36,592 nucleotides of DNA from a virus. Of the stretch, positions 34,520-36,592 are shown one piece after another (the first letter of the stretch is position 1; each line of letters begins with the position of its first letter). A program made the position numbers and the translations under genes. The notes below the pieces were generated by a model that searched no databases, had not been told where the DNA came from, and was given only the letters and a program-made list of their open reading frames with translations. Location: IMG/VR virus record IMGVR_UViG_3300042332_000182, positions 1-36,592 of that record, one strand, 5' to 3'.

Positions 34520-36592
34520 TTAACCTATGATTGTCGCGAAATTGCCGCCCCTGTTTTCTACATAAACGAACAGAACCATTGATGGGCCGCCATCGCCACC
34601 ATCTCCGGTAACGCCACCACTTGTTGTTCCTCGGCCTCCGCCGCCACCACCAGCGCCAACCGATCCATTGCCACCACGACCGCCGCTAGAGTTTAGATTT
34701 GAAAGATTGGATGTGCCACCACCACCACCGCCAGCGCCACCATACCCAATAGTTCCAGAGCCAGCAACGCCATTCAAAGATTTATATGTCCACTGGCTTC
34801 CGCTTGCGCCATTGCCGCCAATCGCGCTATTAACATTAGACGCTGATGACGAGCCGCCGCCACCACCGCCAACACTAGTCCCGGCAGCGCCATTGCCCCC
34901 AGCCACAGGAAACGAGCCGCCAGCGCCGCCAGTTCCTCCGGGGCTTACGCCAAATGCCGCGCCTGTGCCGCCGCCTAAACCAGCCCCGTTTACACCCAAA
35001 AATTGCGGACTAGCTCCGCCAGCGCCGCCGCCGTTGCCAGAACCACCGGCCTTGCCAACGCGGAACAAAAGACTACCGGCAGAAGATCCCCCGCCCCCAG
35101 ATGTTGACCCACTGCCACCAGTAATGCCGCCTGCGCGGATATTGCCCAATGAGCTACTGAATGAGCCACCAGCCCCGCCAGTGGTTGATCCATTAGTAGA
35201 CCCGTTCCCGGAGTCAGCAAACGCGCCATCTGTTACAAGGGATGGCGGAATGTTTGCAGCAATATTTATCCAAGCATTTGCAGGGGATCCGCCAGACCCA
35301 GAAGACGTAGCCCCAGCGCCGCCGACCGGGCTATTAAGATAAATAGTTTGCCCTGCCGAAATATTTAAATTACTTACCACCGCAACCGCGCCACTACCGC
35401 CGCCGCCAGCAGATGTTGTGTTCAAACTTCTTTTCCCAGCCCCACCACCAGCGCCGACAACAAGCATATAGCTTGAGCCGGAAAAGTTGTTTGGAACAGT
35501 GAAGGATGCTGGGCCGGAGCCAGAGAAGGCAATAACAGAATGCTGCTGGAAAGTTATTCCAACATTCGCTCCAAGATCAGCAGCCCCACGCGCAATTAAA
35601 GATGATGCGCCAGATTTTGTTATACCAACATAGGCAGCAAAATCAGTAACAACATTTGACCCAATTGCAAGAGTTGCGTTTGTTGATATTGCGGAATTGC
35701 TAGTTAAATTTACGCCGACAATAACCCCTGCGCCTTTTGCTGAGGCAATATTCATTGACGCAACAGTTGTCGTTGTGCCGGGCGTTAGGTCAATCAGCAC
35801 CAACGCAGTATGAGGATCAAGAGTGATGTTATTAAATTGAGACCCAGACAAACCGCTATATCTGACTTGAGAAGCTCCCGGGGTAAATTTAAAATTATAA
35901 AAAGTTTTGTTATTAAGGGTGAAGCCGACAGTGGGCGCTGTTGATGTAAGATTTATTGTAGATGTCCCAGCATTTACAACATCGGGAACCAAAAAAAGCA
36001 ATGGGAAAACACCAAACAAAGTTATTAGCGAAGACCCAAAAGAGTAAGTATTTGCGGCAATAGAATTGTCTTGGTATGCGCCAACATCAGTTCCTACGCT
36101 ACTTAAAATGCTGGCAGACAAATTGTTGGAGTTTGTGTTAAATCCGCCAGAAAGAACGCGTATTACTCCAGATACTGTTGTATTGGAGGAAAGAGATGCT
36201 GTCGCTGAGCCGCCATCAATATAAATCCCGTTCGAATAAGAATTCGCAAGATTTATATTTGAATTGAATCTATACGTTAAAAGAACACCTAAATTTGCAA
36301 TAAAAGATGCAGCATCAACCGGCTGCCCCAAAACATACAATGGGGCGTTAGGGTTTAATGTGCAAATCATAGTCCCGGTAAAACCAGTCGTTGTAAAACT
36401 GGTTCCAACATACAGGCTATCAATATTTAACTGGCCGAGACCAGATGCCGCATTCGCTATAACAGAATCTTGCGGAAGAGGCGAGGTTGCTCCGGTAGCT
36501 CCGCCAGATGTTGCAGACCAAGCTGAGGTAGAAGAAAAATCTTTATTAACTCCACCCAAAACAAGATAACGAGTTACAGCAGGGGTAAAAGT
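34520..36592 (-). CDS. Partial tail/adhesin protein with long glycine-rich C-terminal region
   Basis: The reading frame stays open through the right edge (11 codons before the first internal TTG, reading TFTPAVTRYLV), so the N-terminus is missing. The visible part has an N-domain of beta-rich Thr/Ser/Asn sequence (about 340 residues, including GTSFTTTGFTGTMICTLNPN). Then comes a C-terminal region of about 300 residues dominated by GGxGG-type sequence such as GGGGSGAVAVVSNLN and GGTGGAGGSFPVAGGNG, ending GPSMVLFVYVENRGGNFA. Such layouts suit a tail-tip adhesin whose Gly-rich region packs as polyglycine-II helices, as known for some phage receptor-binding tips. It is the first gene of the visible late operon. 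Confidence 0.78.
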   Translation of the reverse strand, partial: TFTPAVTRYLVLGGVNKDFSSTSAWSATSGGATGATSPLPQDSVIANAASGLGQLNIDSLYVGTSFTTTGFTGTMICTLNPNAPLYVLGQPVDAASFIANLGVLLTYRFNSNINLANSYSNGIYIDGGSATASLSSNTTVSGVIRVLSGGFNTNSNNLSASILSSVGTDVGAYQDNSIAANTYSFGSSLITLFGVFPLLFLVPDVVNAGTSTINLTSTAPTVGFTLNNKTFYNFKFTPGASQVRYSGLSGSQFNNITLDPHTALVLIDLTPGTTTTVASMNIASAKGAGVIVGVNLTSNSAISTNATLAIGSNVVTDFAAYVGITKSGASSLIARGAADLGANVGITFQQHSVIAFSGSGPASFTVPNNFSGSSYMLVVGAGGGAGKRSLNTTSAGGGGSGAVAVVSNLNISAGQTIYLNSPVGGAGATSSGSGGSPANAWINIAANIPPSLVTDGAFADSGNGSTNGSTTGGAGGSFSSSLGNIRAGGITGGSGSTSGGGGSSAGSLLFRVGKAGGSGNGGGAGGASPQFLGVNGAGLGGGTGAAFGVSPGGTGGAGGSFPVAGGNGAAGTSVGGGGGGSSSASNVNSAIGGNGASGSQWTYKSLNGVAGSGTIGYGGAGGGGGGTSNLSNLNSSGGRGGNGSVGAGGGGGGRGTTSGGVTGDGGDGGPSMVLFVYVENRGGNFATIIG

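Noticed and set aside
34668-35342. 224-residue Pro-rich plus-strand open frame
   Set aside because: It is the reverse complement of the glycine codons in the tail protein, which produces long Pro runs; no start signal.
34520-36592. Diversity-generating retroelement target in the tail protein
   Set aside because: No reverse transcriptase, Avd-like gene or template repeat was found in the window.

Overview
The window looks like most of the genome of a tailed double-stranded DNA phage with a short, podovirus-type tail, probably infecting a Gram-negative bacterium. The reasons are an Sf6-like small terminase subunit, a tail adaptor of the SU10 type and a nozzle-like protein, three very large late virion-type proteins, an M15 endolysin beside a GTA-type holin, many short ATGA/TAATG-overlapping phage genes and a phage-borne tRNA. 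No bacterial housekeeping locus is visible. A freshwater betaproteobacterial host is only a guess from the general look of the small genes. No integrase and no CI-like repressor are present. The large terminase, portal and capsid genes are not in the window either. The left edge reads out of the small terminase and the right edge enters a tail gene, so those genes presumably lie across the ends.

Layout. (1) Positions 1-12830, minus strand: an early/replication operon that starts at a Cro/YdaS-like regulator (12627-12830). It passes a three-way-junction RNA ending in a T-run (12511-12592), an O-like replication protein carrying an HNH domain, a DnaB-like ATPase, a RusA resolvase, zinc-binding and HTH small proteins, an Acb2/Tad1-type protein, a DUF2303 protein, a long run of small phage genes, DUF3310, a tRNA-Gly(UCC), and the small terminase. 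Two extra promoters with a shared leader (about 8010 and 4980) boost internal segments. (2) Positions 12831-12939: a divergent control region in which two good promoters share overlapping -35 boxes. (3) Positions 12940-16125, plus strand: a short operon with an SSB-like protein ending in a near-perfect SSB C-terminal tip, an XRE regulator, a PD-(D/E)XK exonuclease and small membrane or exported proteins. It looks like a recombination module. (4) Positions 16181-36592, minus strand: the late operon. In transcription order it holds a glycine-rich tail or adhesin protein (entering from the right edge), small membrane/holin proteins, the endolysin, tail adaptor, fibre-like and nozzle-like proteins, a small protein, an acyl carrier protein, a beta-ketoacyl-ACP synthase, a 226-residue protein, and four putative internal virion/ejection proteins. 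The last two have 1398 and 1447 residues, and the final one contains a PcfJ-like domain. A strong terminator at 16124-16152 closes the late operon.

The most striking content is the translationally coupled acyl carrier protein plus ketoacyl synthase inside the tail operon, both with complete catalytic residues. Next are the probable Acb2-type cyclic-nucleotide sponge and two RNA-like elements with no recognised family: a tandem pair of long inverted repeats at 1888-2166 and the three-way junction at 12511-12592. All family assignments come from reading translated sequence by eye; no database search was run.
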